From Enterobacter kobei (GTDB taxonomy: Bacteria > Pseudomonadota > Gammaproteobacteria > Enterobacterales > Enterobacteriaceae): 64,000 bases of DNA. Each line of letters starts with the position of its first letter. The stretch's first letter is position 1. This document shows, piece after piece, positions 9,982 through 19,391 of the stretch. A program made the translations under genes and the position numbers. A model generated the notes under the pieces. It did no database searches. It was not told the origin of the DNA and was given only the letters and a program-made list of their open reading frames with translations. Location: assembly GCF_001729765.1 (NCBI RefSeq), contig NZ_CP017181.1, forward strand, positions 2,914,001-2,978,000, read 5' to 3'.

Positions 9982-10782
9982 TTATTTGGTGACGTCTGCG
10001 CCGAACCACTTCTCGGAGAGCGCCTTCAGGCTGCCGTCTTTTTGCATATCAGCAATCGCAGCGTCGATCGCTTTCACCAGGTCTTCGTTACCTTTACGGA
10101 CCGCAACACCGGATTCCTGACGAGAGAACGCATCACCGGCAACCGCCAGGGTGTTGTTGGTTTTCTTCACCAGATCCAGCGCGGCCAGGCGGTCAACCAG
10201 AATGGCGTCAATACGGCCTACGCGCAGATCCTGGTATTTCGTCGGGTCATCATCATAGGTTCGGATGTCCACGCCCTGAACGTTCTGGCGCAGCCACTCT
10301 TCGTAGTTAGTGCCCAGACCGACACCCACTTTTTTACCTTTCAGGTCGGCCGCGGTTTTGATGGTGCCTTCGTTACCTTTCTTCACCAGCGCCTGAATAC
10401 CGGACACGGTGTACGGCGTGGAGAAGTCATACTTCTTCTTACGCTCGTCAGAAATGGTCACCTGGTTAATCACCACGTCAATGCGTTTGGAATCCAGCGA
10501 TGCCAGCATACCGTCCCATTTGGTCGGTTTCAGGGAGGCTTTCACGCCGAGGTGTTTTGCCAGTTCTTCGGCAAATTCCACTTCAAAACCGGTCAGTTTG
10601 CCGTCGTCGCCCTGGAAGCTGAACGGAGGATAGGTTCCTTCCAGCCCAACCAGCAGCGTTCCGCGCTCTTTTACTTTGTTCAGCAGATTTTCTGCAGCGA
10701 ACGTTTTCACGCTCATACCCGCAACCAGCGCCACGGCCATAACGCCCATCAACGCCTGACGACCCAGAAGTGCTAATTTCAT
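9982..10782 (-). CDS. tcyJ: Periplasmic cystine-binding protein TcyJ (FliY)
   Basis: A solute-binding protein of 266 aa that delivers L-cystine to TcyLN. The N-terminal signal peptide is MKLALLGRQALMGVMAVALVAGMSVKTFA with cleavage likely near AFAA/AENLL. The mature domain is a type 3 amino-acid-binding protein (LLVGLEGTYPPFSFQGDDGKLTGFEVEFAEEL). It lies beside fliZ, which is why it was first called fliY, but its role is transport. Its mRNA ends at the palindromic terminator before dcyD. Confidence 0.95.
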   Translation of the reverse strand: MKLALLGRQALMGVMAVALVAGMSVKTFAAENLLNKVKERGTLLVGLEGTYPPFSFQGDDGKLTGFEVEFAEELAKHLGVKASLKPTKWDGMLASLDSKRIDVVINQVTISDERKKKYDFSTPYTVSGIQALVKKGNEGTIKTAADLKGKKVGVGLGTNYEEWLRQNVQGVDIRTYDDDPTKYQDLRVGRIDAILVDRLAALDLVKKTNNTLAVAGDAFSRQESGVAVRKGNEDLVKAIDAAIADMQKDGSLKALSEKWFGADVTK

Positions 10783-10868
10783 AAATACCCCGATAGCGTA
10801 GAATTTTTACGTAGTGTAGAGAAATCGCCTGCGACGTCAAAGGCGACTGCGCTACATCTTATTCTTTT

Positions 10869-11420
10869 TTAATATATATCAGAAGTTGTTCCGGCGTGGC
10901 CTTTCTGCTTCATCGCACCCGGCATTTGTACCTTATATTGCGCATACTTGCGCAGCGCAATACGGTAGTTGTTGGTGCTGGTGGCAGGCAGCCACGGCTC
11001 CAGATTCTCATCCAGATAACCGGTTTTTAGCAGATCGCGAGAGATGTTGTTAACGGTCAGATGCTGTCCAAGGCGGCGCAGGCGAACCACATATTCGCGC
11101 ACGGTGCCGTGGCTCATCTCCGTTTGTTCAAACAGGAATTGTTTGAAGCCGATAATGTCGAAGAAGTCGCTTTGCTCTTTGCAGTGGAGATCGCCACAGA
11201 AACGGCAAAGCGCCACCCACTCTTTCTGCTCTTCGAGCCACGCCGCTTCGTCCATCAACGTGTCGAGGCGAGAGATCGCGATTTTATTCACGATCTCGCC
11301 ACGGCGAACCAGCGTGATACGATCGAGTAGTTTCTTACAGTGGGCGCAATGCGTCTGGCTGTGTTTAAAGTCTTTCAGGTAGCGGCTTAAAGGCCGTCTT
11401 TTTGATTGCTGCACCGTCAT
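10869..11420 (-). CDS. fliZ: Flagellar regulator FliZ
   Basis: FliZ is a small cytoplasmic DNA-binding protein that lowers RpoS-dependent and curli gene expression and supports flagellar gene expression. The 183-aa sequence matches the enteric family (MTVQQSKRRPLSRYLKDFKHSQTHCAHCKKLLDRI). A CxxC pair occurs near residues 22-25 (HCAHCKK) and a second cysteine cluster at FCGDLHC. The C-terminal half resembles a SAM-like/phage-integrase N-domain fold. It follows fliA by 54 bp in the same operon. Confidence 0.95.
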   Translation of the reverse strand: MTVQQSKRRPLSRYLKDFKHSQTHCAHCKKLLDRITLVRRGEIVNKIAISRLDTLMDEAAWLEEQKEWVALCRFCGDLHCKEQSDFFDIIGFKQFLFEQTEMSHGTVREYVVRLRRLGQHLTVNNISRDLLKTGYLDENLEPWLPATSTNNYRIALRKYAQYKVQMPGAMKQKGHAGTTSDIY

Positions 11421-11474
11421 GATAACTCCTGGTTGTCAATACGTTGTGCGGCATTTTTCGGGTGAAAAAATCAC

Positions 11475-12194
11475 CTATAACTTACCCAGCTTGGTTCGTA
11501 AGCGTTTAATGGCCTGGCTGTGCAACTGGCTCACCCGCGACTCCCCCACCTCCAGAACAGCGCCAATCTCTTTGAGATTAAGCTCTTCCTGGTAATAAAG
11601 GGTCAACACCAGCTGTTCGCGTTCAGGCAGCGCTTCAATCGCTTCCATTACGCGCTGGCGTAAATTCCCTTCCATTAAATGGTGTAACGGGTTTTCCTGC
11701 TGGTGCTCATCCGTCACCAGCTCGATGCTATCGCCATGCTCTTCGCGCCACTCGTCATAAGAGAAGAGTTGGCTATTATTGGTATCGAGCAACATCTGAC
11801 GATACTCTTCAACAGCAATGCCAAGACGTTCCGCCACTTCGGTTTCCGTTGCGTTGCGTCCCAGTTCCTGTTCCAGCTGCCCCATCGCATGCGCCACTTC
11901 GCGGGCGTTGCGGCGAACACTTCGCGGCACCCAGTCACGGCTGCGCAGTTCGTCCAGCATCGCACCACGAATACGCTGAACTGCGTAAGTCGTAAATGCC
12001 GTTCCTTGCAGAGCGTCGTATCGGTCAACTGCATTCAATAACCCGATACCGCCCGCCTGTAGCAGATCGTCAAGTTCCACGCTCGCCGGCAAGCGCACCT
12101 GGAGGCGCAATGCTTCGTGACGCACCAGCGGGACATAACGCTGCCACAGCGAGTGTTTATCCATTACACCTTCAGCGGTATAGAGTGAATTCAC
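11475..12194 (-). CDS. fliA: Flagellar sigma factor sigma-28
   Basis: FliA directs RNA polymerase to late (class 3) flagellar and chemotaxis promoters and is held inactive by FlgM until the hook is complete. At 239 aa it contains sigma region 2 (LDDLLQAGGIGLLNAVDRYD...FTTYAVQRIRGAMLDELRS), region 3 (VRRNAREVAHAMGQLEQELGRNATETEVAERLG) and region 4 HTH (LNLKEIGAVLEVGESRVSQLHSQAIKRLR). It heads the fliA-fliZ operon, and its likely targets fliC and fliD lie next to it. Confidence 0.97.
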   Translation of the reverse strand: MNSLYTAEGVMDKHSLWQRYVPLVRHEALRLQVRLPASVELDDLLQAGGIGLLNAVDRYDALQGTAFTTYAVQRIRGAMLDELRSRDWVPRSVRRNAREVAHAMGQLEQELGRNATETEVAERLGIAVEEYRQMLLDTNNSQLFSYDEWREEHGDSIELVTDEHQQENPLHHLMEGNLRQRVMEAIEALPEREQLVLTLYYQEELNLKEIGAVLEVGESRVSQLHSQAIKRLRTKLGKL

Positions 12195-12219
12195 GATAAA
12201 CAGCCCTGCGTTAATTGAG

Positions 12220-12227
12220 TTATCGGC
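12220..12227 (-). promoter_or_regulatory. Possible sigma-28 -10 element before fliA
   Basis: GCCGATAA on the minus strand is an exact match to the sigma-28 -10 consensus, 26 bp before the fliA start. The expected TAAA 15 bp upstream is poor (TGCA). It could give FliA autoregulation, as known for enteric fliA, but half the promoter is weak. Confidence 0.45.
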
Positions 12228-12316
12228 ATGATTATCCGATTCTGCAGGGGTTTCAATTGGGTGAATAGTGGGTGAAATGAGGGGTTATTTGGGGGGTTAT
12301 GCGAATAGCGCTAAAT

Positions 12317-12340
12317 AAAAAACCCCGCCGAAGCGGGGTT
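12317..12340 (-). terminator. fliC terminator
   Basis: The hairpin ACCCCGC-CGAA-GCGGGGT is followed on the minus strand by a T-run (A-run at 12317-12321). It lies 18 bp after the fliC stop codon, in the orientation for fliC. Confidence 0.85.
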
Positions 12341-12357
12341 TGAGCATTATCAGGCGA

Positions 12358-13710
12358 TTAGCCCTGCAGCAGAGACAGAACCTGCTGAGGAACCTGGTTA
12401 GCTTTGGACAGCACGGAGTTACCGGCCTGCTGAACGATCTGCGCTTTAGACATATTTGACACTTCGGTCGCATAGTCGGCGTCCTGAATACGGGACTGCG
12501 CTTCAGACAGGTTGGTGGTGGTATTGTTCAGGTTGGTTACCGCAGAGCTCAGACGGTTCTGTACCGCACCCAGAGAAGAACGGAATTTATCAACAGAAGC
12601 GATAGCTTTGTCCAGCAGAGCCAGAGGGTCATTTGTTGATGCGCCAGCGAATTCTGGGGATGCAGTTACTTTAGTAGTACCGTCAGATTCGGTGCCAGAG
12701 CTCAGTTCGATACCAACTGTTGCAGTACCAACAGAAGTAGTATCTGTTGCAGCTGCTGCATCATTACTGTTAGCAAGATAACCAGCGGCCACACCATAGT
12801 TTTTGCCTTGAACGGTAACAAAACCAGTCACAGTGCCAGCAGAATCGGTACCAACTTTAATCAACTGACCAGACATGCTTGCCTTGTTAGTATCGATGCC
12901 GTTAGCTGCATCGCCATAGGTTACATCAGTCGTGTTCAGTACTACTTTACCTGCATTAGCACCGGTGCTGCTGTCATTATCAACGGATACTGAGTAGTAA
13001 TCGTTACCAGACTGAACAACATACTCAGAACTACCTTTAATGTTATGCAGGCTAAGAGTGCTTGCATCAACACCCAGTTTGCTTGCAACACCAGACAGGT
13101 CAACATCAACCATTGTGCCAGCAGAAGCAGCTGCGGTATCAGCAATCTGAGTAATTGAATCGCCAACATTCAGAGAGTTTTTAGAAACAGAGAAACCGTT
13201 CAGACCCAGAGTAGAAGAGTCGATTTTCTGCAGGTCGATGTTGATGGTCTGGCCATCATTCGCGCCAACCTGGATAGACATAGAACCGTTTTTAGCCAGT
13301 ACGTTCACGCCGTTGAACTGAGTCTGACCCGATACGCGGTCGATTTCGTCCAGACGGGATTTGATTTCGTCCTGGATTGAAGACAGGTCAGAATCAGAGT
13401 TAGTACCGGTGGTCGCCTGAACGGTCAGTTCACGAACACGCTGCAGGTTGTTGTTGATTTCAGACAGCGCGCCTTCAGTGGTCTGCGCCAGAGAGATACC
13501 GTCGTTAGCGTTACGTGCAGCCTGAGTCAGACCTTTGATGTTAGACGTGAAGCGGTTAGCGATAGCCTGGCCCGCAGCATCATCTTTAGCGCTGTTGATA
13601 CGCAGACCAGAAGACAGACGCTCGATAGAAGAAGACAGAGCAGACTGGTTCTTGTTGATGTTGTTCTGAGTGATCAGCGAGAGGCTGTTGGTATTAATGA
13701 CTTGTGCCAT
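12358..13710 (-). CDS. fliC: Flagellin FliC
   Basis: The filament subunit, 450 aa. The conserved N-terminal D0/D1 region ([47 protein letters not shown]) and C-terminal D1/D0 region ([45 protein letters not shown]) flank a variable surface-exposed middle at about residues 175-350, rich in Thr, Ser, Ala and Asp. There is no signal peptide, as expected for type III export. It is divergent from fliD and transcribed from its own sigma-28 promoter. The variable middle sets the H antigen and cannot be typed here. Confidence 0.97.
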   Translation of the reverse strand: MAQVINTNSLSLITQNNINKNQSALSSSIERLSSGLRINSAKDDAAGQAIANRFTSNIKGLTQAARNANDGISLAQTTEGALSEINNNLQRVRELTVQATTGTNSDSDLSSIQDEIKSRLDEIDRVSGQTQFNGVNVLAKNGSMSIQVGANDGQTINIDLQKIDSSTLGLNGFSVSKNSLNVGDSITQIADTAAASAGTMVDVDLSGVASKLGVDASTLSLHNIKGSSEYVVQSGNDYYSVSVDNDSSTGANAGKVVLNTTDVTYGDAANGIDTNKASMSGQLIKVGTDSAGTVTGFVTVQGKNYGVAAGYLANSNDAAAATDTTSVGTATVGIELSSGTESDGTTKVTASPEFAGASTNDPLALLDKAIASVDKFRSSLGAVQNRLSSAVTNLNNTTTNLSEAQSRIQDADYATEVSNMSKAQIVQQAGNSVLSKANQVPQQVLSLLQG

Positions 13711-13790
13711 GATTTCGATTCCTGTTGTTCATCAAATCTGTTTGGTTAGATTTGGGTTTCCACCCTTCGGCTTCATCGCCGTCAAAGGTG

Positions 13791-13817
13791 TTATCGTCTG
13801 GTCCAAAACAACCTTTA
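13791..13817 (-). promoter_or_regulatory. Sigma-28 promoter of fliC
   Basis: On the minus strand TAAA (13817-13814) is followed after exactly 15 bp by GACGATAA (13798-13791), one mismatch from the consensus GCCGATAA. It lies about 80 bp before the fliC start, leaving an untranslated leader of usual enteric size. Confidence 0.9.
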
Positions 13818-13910
13818 GATTTTTTTTCAGGATCTCGATAATTTTTTTAGCCACGGAAATACTCTTCTCTATTACCGTTATTCCCGCCATTAAAAAAAAG
13901 AAATTAACCG

Positions 13911-13937
13911 TAAACTTTCCCCCATTAAGGCCGATAA
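13911..13937 (+). promoter_or_regulatory. Sigma-28 promoter of fliDST
   Basis: TAAA (13911-13914), a 15-bp spacer and GCCGATAA (13930-13937) match the sigma-28 consensus perfectly. It lies 42 bp before the fliD ATG and should drive fliD-fliS-fliT. Confidence 0.93.
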
Positions 13938-13979
13938 CCCCACTATTCGTTCTACGTGTCGATAGATTAAGGAATAAAT

Positions 13980-15392
13980 ATGGCAAGTATTTCATCATTG
14001 GGGATTGGTTCGGGTCTTCAGTTAGCAGACATTCTGGATAGTCTGACCAAGGCCGAAAAAGAGCAGCTAACACCGATTTCCAAACAACAGTCATCTTATA
14101 CCGCCAAGCTTAGCGCTTACGGCACGTTGAAGAGTTCACTGGAAGCGTTTCAGACCGCCAACACCGCGCTGAATAAAGCCGACTTGTTTACGGCCACCAG
14201 CACGGCGAGCAGCACCACGGCATTCAGCGCCACCACCTCCGGCAGCGCGATTGCGGGGAAATACACCGTTAGCGTGTCGCAGCTGGCGCAGGCGCAAACG
14301 CTGACCACCAAAAATACCCAGGCGGATACTAAAACCGCTATCGCCACGACAGATAGCAAAATTACCTTTACCGCAGGCAACGGTAAAAAACCGGTGACGG
14401 TAGATATCAGCGCCGCCAACTCCTCGCTGACCGGCATTCGCGATGCGATTAACAAAGCTGACGCTGGCGTGACCGCCAGTATTATTAACGTCGGTAATGG
14501 TCAGTATCGTCTGTCCATCACCTCTACCGAAACCGGGGCGGACAACGCGGTCAGCATCAGCGTGAGCGGCGACAGCGCTCTGCAATCCTTTATGGGTTAT
14601 AACGGCACCAGCACCGACGCCAGCAACGGGATGACGGAAAGCGTCACCGCGCAGAACGCGAAGCTGAAGGTGAACAACGTAGATATCGAAAACAGCAGCA
14701 ATACCATCAGCGATGCGCTGGAAGATATCACCCTGAACCTGAACGATGTCACCACAGGCAACCAGACGCTGACGATCACCAAAGATACGTCGAAAGCGGA
14801 AACGGCAATGAAAGCCTGGGTGGATGCCTACAACACCCTTCAGGACAGCTTTGCAACATTAACCAAATATACGGCGGTGGATGCAGGTACAGATGCACAG
14901 GATGCCAGCAACGGTGCCCTGCTCGGTGACAGCACGCTGCGTACGATCCAGACCCAGCTGAAAACCATGCTGAGCAACACCGTAGGCGGCACCACCTATA
15001 AGACGCTGTCGTCACTGGGCATTACCTCAGACCCAAGCTCAGGCAAACTGGAGCTGGACAGCGCGAAGCTGAAAAAAGCGCTAACTGATAACCCGATCGC
15101 CGTAAAAGATCTGGTTGTGGGCGACGGTAAAGCCACCGGTATCACCACCACCATGGCCACCAATCTGACTGACTGGCTCTCCAGCAAAGGGATTATCCAG
15201 GCGGCAAAAGATGGGGTCAGCAAAACGCTGAACAAGCTGACGGATCAATACAACTCAGTCAGCGATCGTATTGATGCTCGTGTGGCACAGTATAAAGCTC
15301 AGTTTACCCAGCTGGACGTACTGATGACCTCATTGAACAACACCAGTAGCTACCTGACGCAGCAGTTTGAAAATACGTCCAGCAACAAGTAG
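13980..15392 (+). CDS. fliD: Filament cap protein FliD
   Basis: FliD (HAP2) caps the growing filament as a pentamer and helps flagellin fold into place. The 470-aa protein starts MASISSLGIGSGLQLADILDSLTKAEK, typical of the FliD N-terminal coiled region. It has a Thr/Ser-rich central domain and ends in a coiled-coil (DARVAQYKAQFTQLDVLMTSLNNTSSYLTQQF). No signal peptide, as for type III export. The start is supported by AAGGA shortly upstream and the perfect sigma-28 promoter. Confidence 0.96.
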   Translation: MASISSLGIGSGLQLADILDSLTKAEKEQLTPISKQQSSYTAKLSAYGTLKSSLEAFQTANTALNKADLFTATSTASSTTAFSATTSGSAIAGKYTVSVSQLAQAQTLTTKNTQADTKTAIATTDSKITFTAGNGKKPVTVDISAANSSLTGIRDAINKADAGVTASIINVGNGQYRLSITSTETGADNAVSISVSGDSALQSFMGYNGTSTDASNGMTESVTAQNAKLKVNNVDIENSSNTISDALEDITLNLNDVTTGNQTLTITKDTSKAETAMKAWVDAYNTLQDSFATLTKYTAVDAGTDAQDASNGALLGDSTLRTIQTQLKTMLSNTVGGTTYKTLSSLGITSDPSSGKLELDSAKLKKALTDNPIAVKDLVVGDGKATGITTTMATNLTDWLSSKGIIQAAKDGVSKTLNKLTDQYNSVSDRIDARVAQYKAQFTQLDVLMTSLNNTSSYLTQQFENTSSNK

Positions 15393-15422
15393 TAAACGCT
15401 AATCAGACCCGAGGGGGATAAC

Positions 15423-15833
15423 ATGTACGGCGCAAAAGGTACACAAGCCTACGCAAAAATAGAGGTTGAAAGCGCGGTGATGAGCGCCAGCCAGCAACAG
15501 CTGGTTATCATGCTATTTGATGGAGCCCTCAGCGCGCTGGTTCGCGCGCGTCTGTTCCTGCAAGACGGCAATATCCCGGCAAAGGGACTCGCGATTTCGA
15601 AAGCGATCAACATTATCGAGAACGGTCTGAAGGTCGGCCTGGTGGAAAGTAATGGTGATGAGCTCACACAAAACCTGATCGCCCTTTATGCCTATATGGT
15701 TCGTCGCCTCCTGCACGCCAATGTGAATAACGACGCCAGCGCCATCGAAGAGGTGGAAACATTGCTGCGCAATATCGCTGACGGGTGGAAGGAGGTTGCC
15801 GGTACCCCACAACTGATGCAGGACGCCGTCTAA
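15423..15833 (+). CDS. fliS: Flagellin export chaperone FliS
   Basis: FliS binds the C-terminal part of flagellin in the cytoplasm and keeps it unfolded for export. The 136-aa helical protein matches the family ([46 protein letters not shown]). It follows fliD by 30 bp with an AGGGGG ribosome binding site, and its stop overlaps the fliT start by one base (TAATG). Confidence 0.96.
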   Translation: MYGAKGTQAYAKIEVESAVMSASQQQLVIMLFDGALSALVRARLFLQDGNIPAKGLAISKAINIIENGLKVGLVESNGDELTQNLIALYAYMVRRLLHANVNNDASAIEEVETLLRNIADGWKEVAGTPQLMQDAV

Positions 15834-16204
15834 TGAGTAATGCACCGCAGCTCTATACCCTTTATCAGCAACTCCTTGAGCAGAGCCAGTTGATGTTGCG
15901 ACTGGCCCGGCAGGGGCTATGGGATGATCTGATCATCTGTGAAACCGACTATGTTAATGCGGTGCACTCACTGGCTCGTCTCACTCAGGAAAGTGAACCT
16001 TCGATGCAGATTCAGGAGCAGCTTCGCCCGACGCTGCGGGTGATCCTGGACAACGAAGGCCAGGTAAAAACATTGCTGCAAGCCAGAATGGATGAGCTGG
16101 CGAAGCTAGTTGGGCAATCCTCCATCCAGAAAACCGTTCTCTCCACCTACGGTAATCAAGGCGGCCATGTCCTGGTTCCGCAAAGTAATAGCGATATAAG
16201 TTAG
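15833..16204 (+). CDS. fliT: Flagellar chaperone and FlhDC antagonist FliT
   Basis: FliT is the chaperone for the cap protein FliD. When free it also binds FlhDC and lowers early flagellar gene expression. At 123 aa from [28 protein letters not shown] it is entirely helical. The chosen start overlaps the fliS stop by one base, the conserved arrangement. An upstream in-frame ATG at 15785 would lie inside fliS and is unlikely. Confidence 0.93.
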   Translation: MSNAPQLYTLYQQLLEQSQLMLRLARQGLWDDLIICETDYVNAVHSLARLTQESEPSMQIQEQLRPTLRVILDNEGQVKTLLQARMDELAKLVGQSSIQKTVLSTYGNQGGHVLVPQSNSDIS

Positions 16205-16212
16205 CCATTTTA

Positions 16213-16246
16213 CTGGCGTACGAGCATTAACCGTTTCGTACGCCAG
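16213..16246 (+). terminator. Hairpin after fliT
   Basis: An 11-bp inverted repeat, CTGGCGTACGA and TCGTACGCCAG, with a 12-nt loop lies 9 bp after the fliT stop. The T-run is weak (CATTTCTG). It is probably the 3' end of fliDST or an mRNA-stabilising structure. Confidence 0.55.
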
Positions 16247-16301
16247 CATTTCTGCCAAACCTGCGCCATACTTGAGTCTCGCGACCTCATGGAGATGGTG
16301 C

Positions 16302-17789
16302 ATGCGCAACCCAACACTTTTACAATGTTTTCACTGGTATTACCCTGCTGGCGGTGAATTGTGGCGCGAAGTCACGGCGTTAGCCCCTAATCTTAATGAA
16401 ATCGGCATCAATATGATCTGGCTTCCCCCCGCGTATAAAGGTGCGTCCGGCGGGTATTCGGTTGGCTATGACTCATATGATCTGTTCGATCTCGGCGAAT
16501 TTGACCAGAAAGGCAGTATCGCCACGAAATACGGTGACAAAGCGCAGCTGCTGGAGGCCATTGAGGCGCTGAAAAGCAATGATATCGCCGTGCTGCTGGA
16601 CGTCGTGGTGAACCACAAGATGGGGGCAGACGAGAAAGAACCTGTCCGCGTTCAGCGCGTGAACGAGCAAGACCGCACGCAAATTGATGATGAAATCATT
16701 GAGTGTGAAGCCTGGACCCGCTATACCTTCCCTGCCCGTGCCGGGCAATATTCCCAATTCGTCTGGGATTACAAATGCTTCAGCGGCGTGGACCATATTG
16801 AAAACCCGGATGAAGACGGCATCTTTAAAATCGTCAACGACTACACTGGCGAAGGCTGGAACGATCAGGTTGATGATGAGATGGGTAACTTCGATTATCT
16901 GATGGGCGAGAATATTGATTTTCGCAATCACGCGGTCACCGAAGAGATCAAATACTGGGCCCGCTGGGTCATGGAACAGACGGGCTGCAACGGTTTTCGT
17001 CTGGATGCCGTCAAGCATATTCCCGCCTGGTTTTATAAAGAGTGGATTGAGCACGTCCAGGACGTCGCTGACCAGCCGCTGTTTATTGTGGCGGAATACT
17101 GGTCCCATGAGGTGGATAAGCTGCAGGCCTATATTGACCAGGTCGACGGTAAAACCATGCTCTTTGATGCTCCCCTGCAGATGAAATTCCACGAAGCGTC
17201 TCGTCAGGGACGGGATTATGACATGAGCCAGATTTTCACCGGTACGCTGGTGGAGGCGGATCCGTTCCATGCGGTCACTCTCGTCGCTAACCACGACACC
17301 CAACCTTTGCAGGCGCTGGAAGCACCGGTAGAAGCCTGGTTTAAACCGCTGGCGTATGCGTTGATCCTGCTGCGGGAAAACGGCGTGCCGAGCGTGTTTT
17401 ATCCGGATCTCTTCGGGGCGAGCTATGACGATACGGGTGGAGATGGCGAGACCTACCACATCGACATGCCGGTCATTGAGCAGCTTCATGAACTGATCCT
17501 CGCCCGGCAGCGTTTTGCCCACGGCGTGCAGACCCTGTTTTTTGACCATCCTAACTGCATCGCCTTCAGCCGCAGCGGTACGGAAGACGATCCCGGCTGT
17601 GTGGTAGTGATGTCGAACGGCGACGACGGCGAGAAAGTGATTTGTCTTGGGGAAAATTACGGCGACAAAACGTGGCGTGATTTCCTCGGCAATCGCGAAG
17701 AAACGGTCACCACCGCGGCAGATGGCGAAGGCACCTTTACCTGTAATGGAGGGAGTGTCAGCGTTTGGGTAATAGAAGATGCGCTGTAG
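16302..17789 (+). CDS. amyA: Cytoplasmic alpha-amylase
   Basis: AmyA hydrolyses alpha-1,4 links in maltodextrins in the cytoplasm (GH13 family). The 495-aa protein lacks a signal peptide. GH13 motifs are visible: DVVVNHK (region I), [10 protein letters not shown] with the nucleophile Asp (region II), FIVAEYWS with the acid/base Glu (region III) and [11 protein letters not shown] (region IV). The start [15 protein letters not shown] is preceded by GGAG. It lies after fliT and before yedD as in E. coli. Confidence 0.97.
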   Translation: MRNPTLLQCFHWYYPAGGELWREVTALAPNLNEIGINMIWLPPAYKGASGGYSVGYDSYDLFDLGEFDQKGSIATKYGDKAQLLEAIEALKSNDIAVLLDVVVNHKMGADEKEPVRVQRVNEQDRTQIDDEIIECEAWTRYTFPARAGQYSQFVWDYKCFSGVDHIENPDEDGIFKIVNDYTGEGWNDQVDDEMGNFDYLMGENIDFRNHAVTEEIKYWARWVMEQTGCNGFRLDAVKHIPAWFYKEWIEHVQDVADQPLFIVAEYWSHEVDKLQAYIDQVDGKTMLFDAPLQMKFHEASRQGRDYDMSQIFTGTLVEADPFHAVTLVANHDTQPLQALEAPVEAWFKPLAYALILLRENGVPSVFYPDLFGASYDDTGGDGETYHIDMPVIEQLHELILARQRFAHGVQTLFFDHPNCIAFSRSGTEDDPGCVVVMSNGDDGEKVICLGENYGDKTWRDFLGNREETVTTAADGEGTFTCNGGSVSVWVIEDAL

Positions 17790-17794
17790 AAACA

Positions 17795-17877
17795 ATGCCG
17801 GGTGGCGCTGACGCTTACCCGGCTTACGGGACGGTACTTTTGTAGGCCGGGCCAGGCGAAGCCGCCACCCGGCAACA
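17795..17877. repeat. Paired REP elements (BIME)
   Basis: Two inverted REP-like units, GCCGGGTGGCG...TTACCCGGC and GTAGGCCGGG...GCCACCCGGC, fill the gap between the convergent amyA and yedD genes. Such pairs form hairpins that protect mRNA 3' ends and can bind gyrase or IHF. Confidence 0.85.
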
Positions 17878-17882
17878 AACGG

Positions 17883-18299
17883 CTACGGTAGTTTACTCTC
17901 CAGCGGGTTTTTGCTCAGGTAATCAGCACATTCCACCGTTGGGCGGTCAACCTTCTGCAGCTCCATCCCGTCATACTCAAGCGTCGCGCCATCGCGCTCC
18001 AGCGGATAGATATCCAGCTTGCGGGTAACGTTGTAGTAGCTGTCTGAACGCAGCATGATTTTACCCGGCACGGCAATCACGCGCTGCCACTGGCGGCAGT
18101 CCAGCGTATCGCCCTCTTCGGTCACCACCAGCGTGGCAATCGCTTCAGGACTGACCAGGCTACTCTGCGGTCCTTTTGACTGCCAGTATCCCGCCAGATG
18201 CGCCGGGACAGGATGCTTGATCACATCCTGATAGTTATCGACCTGTACGCACCCGGTCAGTGCCAGCAGCGCGCCAGCAATTGCTATTTTTTTCATCAT
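17883..18299 (-). CDS. yedD: Lipoprotein YedD
   Basis: A 138-aa predicted outer-membrane lipoprotein of unknown function. The signal peptide MMKKIAIAGALLALTGC ends in a lipobox (LTGC, Cys17). The mature part matches enteric YedD (HPVPAHLAGYWQSKGPQSSLVSPEAIA, EGDTLDCRQWQRVIAVPGKI). The first or second Met may be the start. It is the last core gene before the prophage remnant. Confidence 0.92.
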   Translation of the reverse strand: MMKKIAIAGALLALTGCVQVDNYQDVIKHPVPAHLAGYWQSKGPQSSLVSPEAIATLVVTEEGDTLDCRQWQRVIAVPGKIMLRSDSYYNVTRKLDIYPLERDGATLEYDGMELQKVDRPTVECADYLSKNPLESKLP

Positions 18300-18369
18300 C
18301 TTTCCTGCTTTCGAAGAAAAAAATATTGTGGCATTAAAGCGCTGCGGCTGCCAGCGAAGATAAAAGGCT

Positions 18370-18389
18370 TAAACCTGCATCCCCATCAC
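18370..18389. repeat. attL-like copy of the fliE 3' end
   Basis: TAAACCTGCATCCCCATCAC matches the last bases of fliE at 26294-26313 in 19 of 20 positions and lies just outside the first prophage gene. The position and identity suggest a prophage attachment-site duplication. Confidence 0.85.
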
Positions 18390-18525
18390 ATGAGCATACA
18401 TTTTTCATAATCGACAAAGATCGTCCAAGAGCGCACCAAATAACAGATGGTTAGAGTCGTCGAAAACATCATTCGTCTAAGTTCACCTTAGAGCGAGTGC
18501 TGTTTTGTGTCCCATATATGCCCCA

Positions 18526-18915
18526 TCACATCACCGGGCAGTCGTCGAACTCGCCAGAGCGAGCATCGTTGATGCTGTACGTGATCACCCCAAACACCGG
18601 CCGCGATGTATCCGACACATCGTCTTTCATCGGTAACGGCTCCCTCCTTCCATTTTCTGGGTTTTCCAGGCAGGGATGCGGTAGCTTCCTGTAGCGCATA
18701 ATCCTGAACTCACCATCAACAGCACAGACAAGCAGAGAACCATCCTTCGGCGTCAGCGACGAGTCGACGATAAGCATAGCGCCCTTCATGATCCCGGCGC
18801 GCAGATATGTCGTTCCGGCTACCATCATGTACTTGGCTGATGGATGAGCGATAAGACGCTTATCGAGTGATATGCGCTCTTCAACGTAGTCTTGTGCTGG
18901 ACTTGGAAATCCCAT
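18526..18915 (-). CDS. UmuD-prime-like (HumD-type) prophage protein
   Basis: The 129-aa protein aligns with UmuD from the Cys-Gly cleavage site onward: it begins MGFPSPAQDYVEERISLD, corresponding to processed UmuD-prime. The self-cleavage motif SGDSM is replaced by AGTTY (residues 33-37), and the catalytic lysine region FTVKK reads FRIMRY, so it should not cleave itself. Phage P1 HumD is a known phage-encoded UmuD-prime analogue that can pair with UmuC. An exact palindromic LexA box precedes it, implying SOS induction. No umuC is present in the remnant. Confidence 0.85.
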   Translation of the reverse strand: MGFPSPAQDYVEERISLDKRLIAHPSAKYMMVAGTTYLRAGIMKGAMLIVDSSLTPKDGSLLVCAVDGEFRIMRYRKLPHPCLENPENGRREPLPMKDDVSDTSRPVFGVITYSINDARSGEFDDCPVM

Positions 18916-18932
18916 AACTCACCTCCGACAAA

Positions 18933-18952
18933 TACTGTGTATAAATACAGTA
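18933..18952 (-). promoter_or_regulatory. LexA (SOS) box
   Basis: TACTGTGTATAAATACAGTA contains CTGT-N8-ACAG in the fully symmetric TACTG...CAGTA context, a top-scoring LexA site. It lies 17 bp before the start codon of the UmuD-prime-like gene, next to AGGTGAGT. Confidence 0.93.
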
Positions 18953-18970
18953 TAGTTAATCATTGGGGGT

Positions 18971-18985
18971 GATCAATGGTTGATC
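18971..18985 (+). promoter_or_regulatory. GATC pair upstream of gtrA
   Basis: Two Dam sites (18971-18974 and 18982-18985) are spaced 11 bp apart, about 45 bp before gtrA. P22-family gtr operons are phase-variable through Dam and OxyR acting on GATC pairs in this position. Only one pair is visible here, so regulation by this mechanism is an inference. Confidence 0.4.
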
Positions 18986-19028
18986 AGGTGCTAAACTTCA
19001 GACCTTTCCGAATTGACTGATTTATATA

Positions 19029-19391
19029 ATGTTAAAGCTCTTTGCTAAGTACACATCAATCGGCGTCATAAACACGCTCATTCACTGGGTAGTGTTCGCT
19101 ATTTGCATATACGTGTTTCGCACAGGTCAGGCACTTGGCAACTTCGCCGGTTTCGTCTTGGCGGTGTCGTTCAGCTTCTTCGCAAACGCCAGGTTCACCT
19201 TTAAGTCTTCGACAACTACGATGCGCTACATGCTCTACGTTGGATTTATGGGAACACTAAGTGCTGCTGTAGGTTGGGGCGCTGATAGATCTGGCATGGC
19301 CCCTATTATCACGTTAATCATCTTCTCCGCCATCAGTCTGGTGTGCGGCTTTATCTATTCAAAGTTCATTGTCTTTAGGGATGCGAAATGA
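19029..19391 (+). CDS. gtrA: GtrA bactoprenol-linked glucose flippase
   Basis: GtrA is proposed to flip undecaprenyl-phosphate-glucose to the periplasmic side, where glucose is added to O-antigen. It is 120 aa with four hydrophobic helices ([83 protein letters not shown]) and closely resembles P22-type GtrA. The ATG has no strong ribosome binding site, but the N-terminus [13 protein letters not shown] fits the family. Its stop overlaps the gtrB start by 4 bp. Confidence 0.94.
   Translation: MLKLFAKYTSIGVINTLIHWVVFAICIYVFRTGQALGNFAGFVLAVSFSFFANARFTFKSSTTTMRYMLYVGFMGTLSAAVGWGADRSGMAPIITLIIFSAISLVCGFIYSKFIVFRDAK

Noticed and set aside
16473..17795. Long minus-strand frame (440 codons) antisense to amyA
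   Set aside because: amyA carries all GH13 motifs. The opposite frame shows no recognisable domain and is a typical by-product of G/C-biased codon use.
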